Source: JACCXJ01 sp052387115 (lineage in GTDB: Bacteria > Pseudomonadota > Gammaproteobacteria > JACCXJ01). From it: a stretch of DNA of 5,715 nt. Position 1 is the first letter of the stretch, and the number at the start of each line of letters is the position of its first letter. The notes under the pieces are model-generated. The model had not been told where the DNA came from and did no database searches. It was given only the letters and a program-made list of their open reading frames with translations. Position numbers and translations under genes: made by a program. Shown here piece after piece: positions 5,560 to 5,715 of this stretch. The stretch is from assembly GCA_052387115.1 (NCBI GenBank), contig JBQTJM010000019.1, positions 1 through 5,715 on the forward strand, in the 5' to 3' direction.

Positions 5560-5715
5560 CTACGACACCGGCCGGTGGACGACGAGCACCCGAAAGCTCG
5601 CTGTCGCACGGTTGACGAAGAGCACGATCGTATGCGCCGCGCCGGCGAGGGGAAACTCACCGACCGGGCGACCGTCCAAGACGGCGCGCACGCGATCCTC
5701 GTGCACCACGAGGCT
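5560..5715 (-). CDS. C-terminal end of an unidentified protein (start outside window)
   Basis: This minus-strand frame is open from the right edge to a TAG at 5562-5560 and gives 51 residues. They read as alternating short beta strands: VVHEDRVRAVLDGRPVGEF, HTIVLFVNR, FRVLVVHRP. The composition looks protein-like, with charged and hydrophobic residues in register, while the other frames across this stretch are Arg/Ser-rich and look like shadows. I do not recognise the family. It ends about 24 bases before the first recognisable fadL residues and lies in a different frame from them, so it is not simply more of fadL. It may itself be cut off by the rearrangement that removed the front of fadL. 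That it codes at all is only moderately likely. Confidence 0.42.
   Translation of the reverse strand, partial: SLVVHEDRVRAVLDGRPVGEFPLAGAAHTIVLFVNRATASFRVLVVHRPVS

Noticed and set aside
5400..5660. Minus-strand open frame of 86 residues, Arg/Ser-rich
   Set aside because: It is out of frame with both the fadL remnant and the better frame at 5560-5715, and its composition is typical of a shadow.
1..5715. CRISPR array, tRNA or rRNA genes, transposase or integrase
   Set aside because: No regularly spaced repeats, no tRNA-like cloverleaf or rRNA signature, and no recombinase motif were seen on either strand.

Overview
This GC-rich window looks like a gammaproteobacterial chromosome. The evidence is the family make-up: an ABC-transport auxiliary lipoprotein, a cti-type fatty acid isomerase, a FadL-type porin and a MalT/BTAD regulator. 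The lineage cannot be narrowed further by eye. Most genes here are damaged, so this reads as a decaying accessory region in which one toxin-antitoxin pair and one small secreted protein still look whole.

Left part (1-1163): the 3' end of an ABC-transport auxiliary lipoprotein gene (+), then the truncated, indel-bearing 5' end of a cti gene (+). A small exported IPT/TIG-domain protein (-) runs convergently into the cti remnant.

Middle (1164-2396): a 439-base gap holds a strong stem-loop, a short tandem repeat, a 54-base relic of the 3' end of a BTAD regulator gene, and a readable promoter. The promoter drives an intact vapB-vapC operon (+) whose genes overlap by 4 bases. The relic on one side and the full regulator tail on the other form a direct repeat around vapBC.

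Right part (2397-5715): a large MalT-like/BTAD transcriptional regulator (-) has lost the first half of its winged-helix domain through a frame-changing deletion near 3000, leaving two overlapping open frames. Upstream of it on the same strand is a FadL-family gene that has lost its 5' end and carries a second frame break near 5275. At the right edge is the C-terminal end of an unidentified reading frame (-).

The working unit I can defend is vapBC: an RNA-cleaving PIN toxin, its DNA-binding antitoxin, and probable autoregulation at an AT-rich promoter. The three lipid-linked genes (auxiliary lipoprotein, cti, fadL) share a membrane-lipid theme, but two of them are broken, so no joint pathway is claimed. 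I found no convincing new biological system; the most unusual material is the pattern of gene damage and the repeat flanking vapBC.
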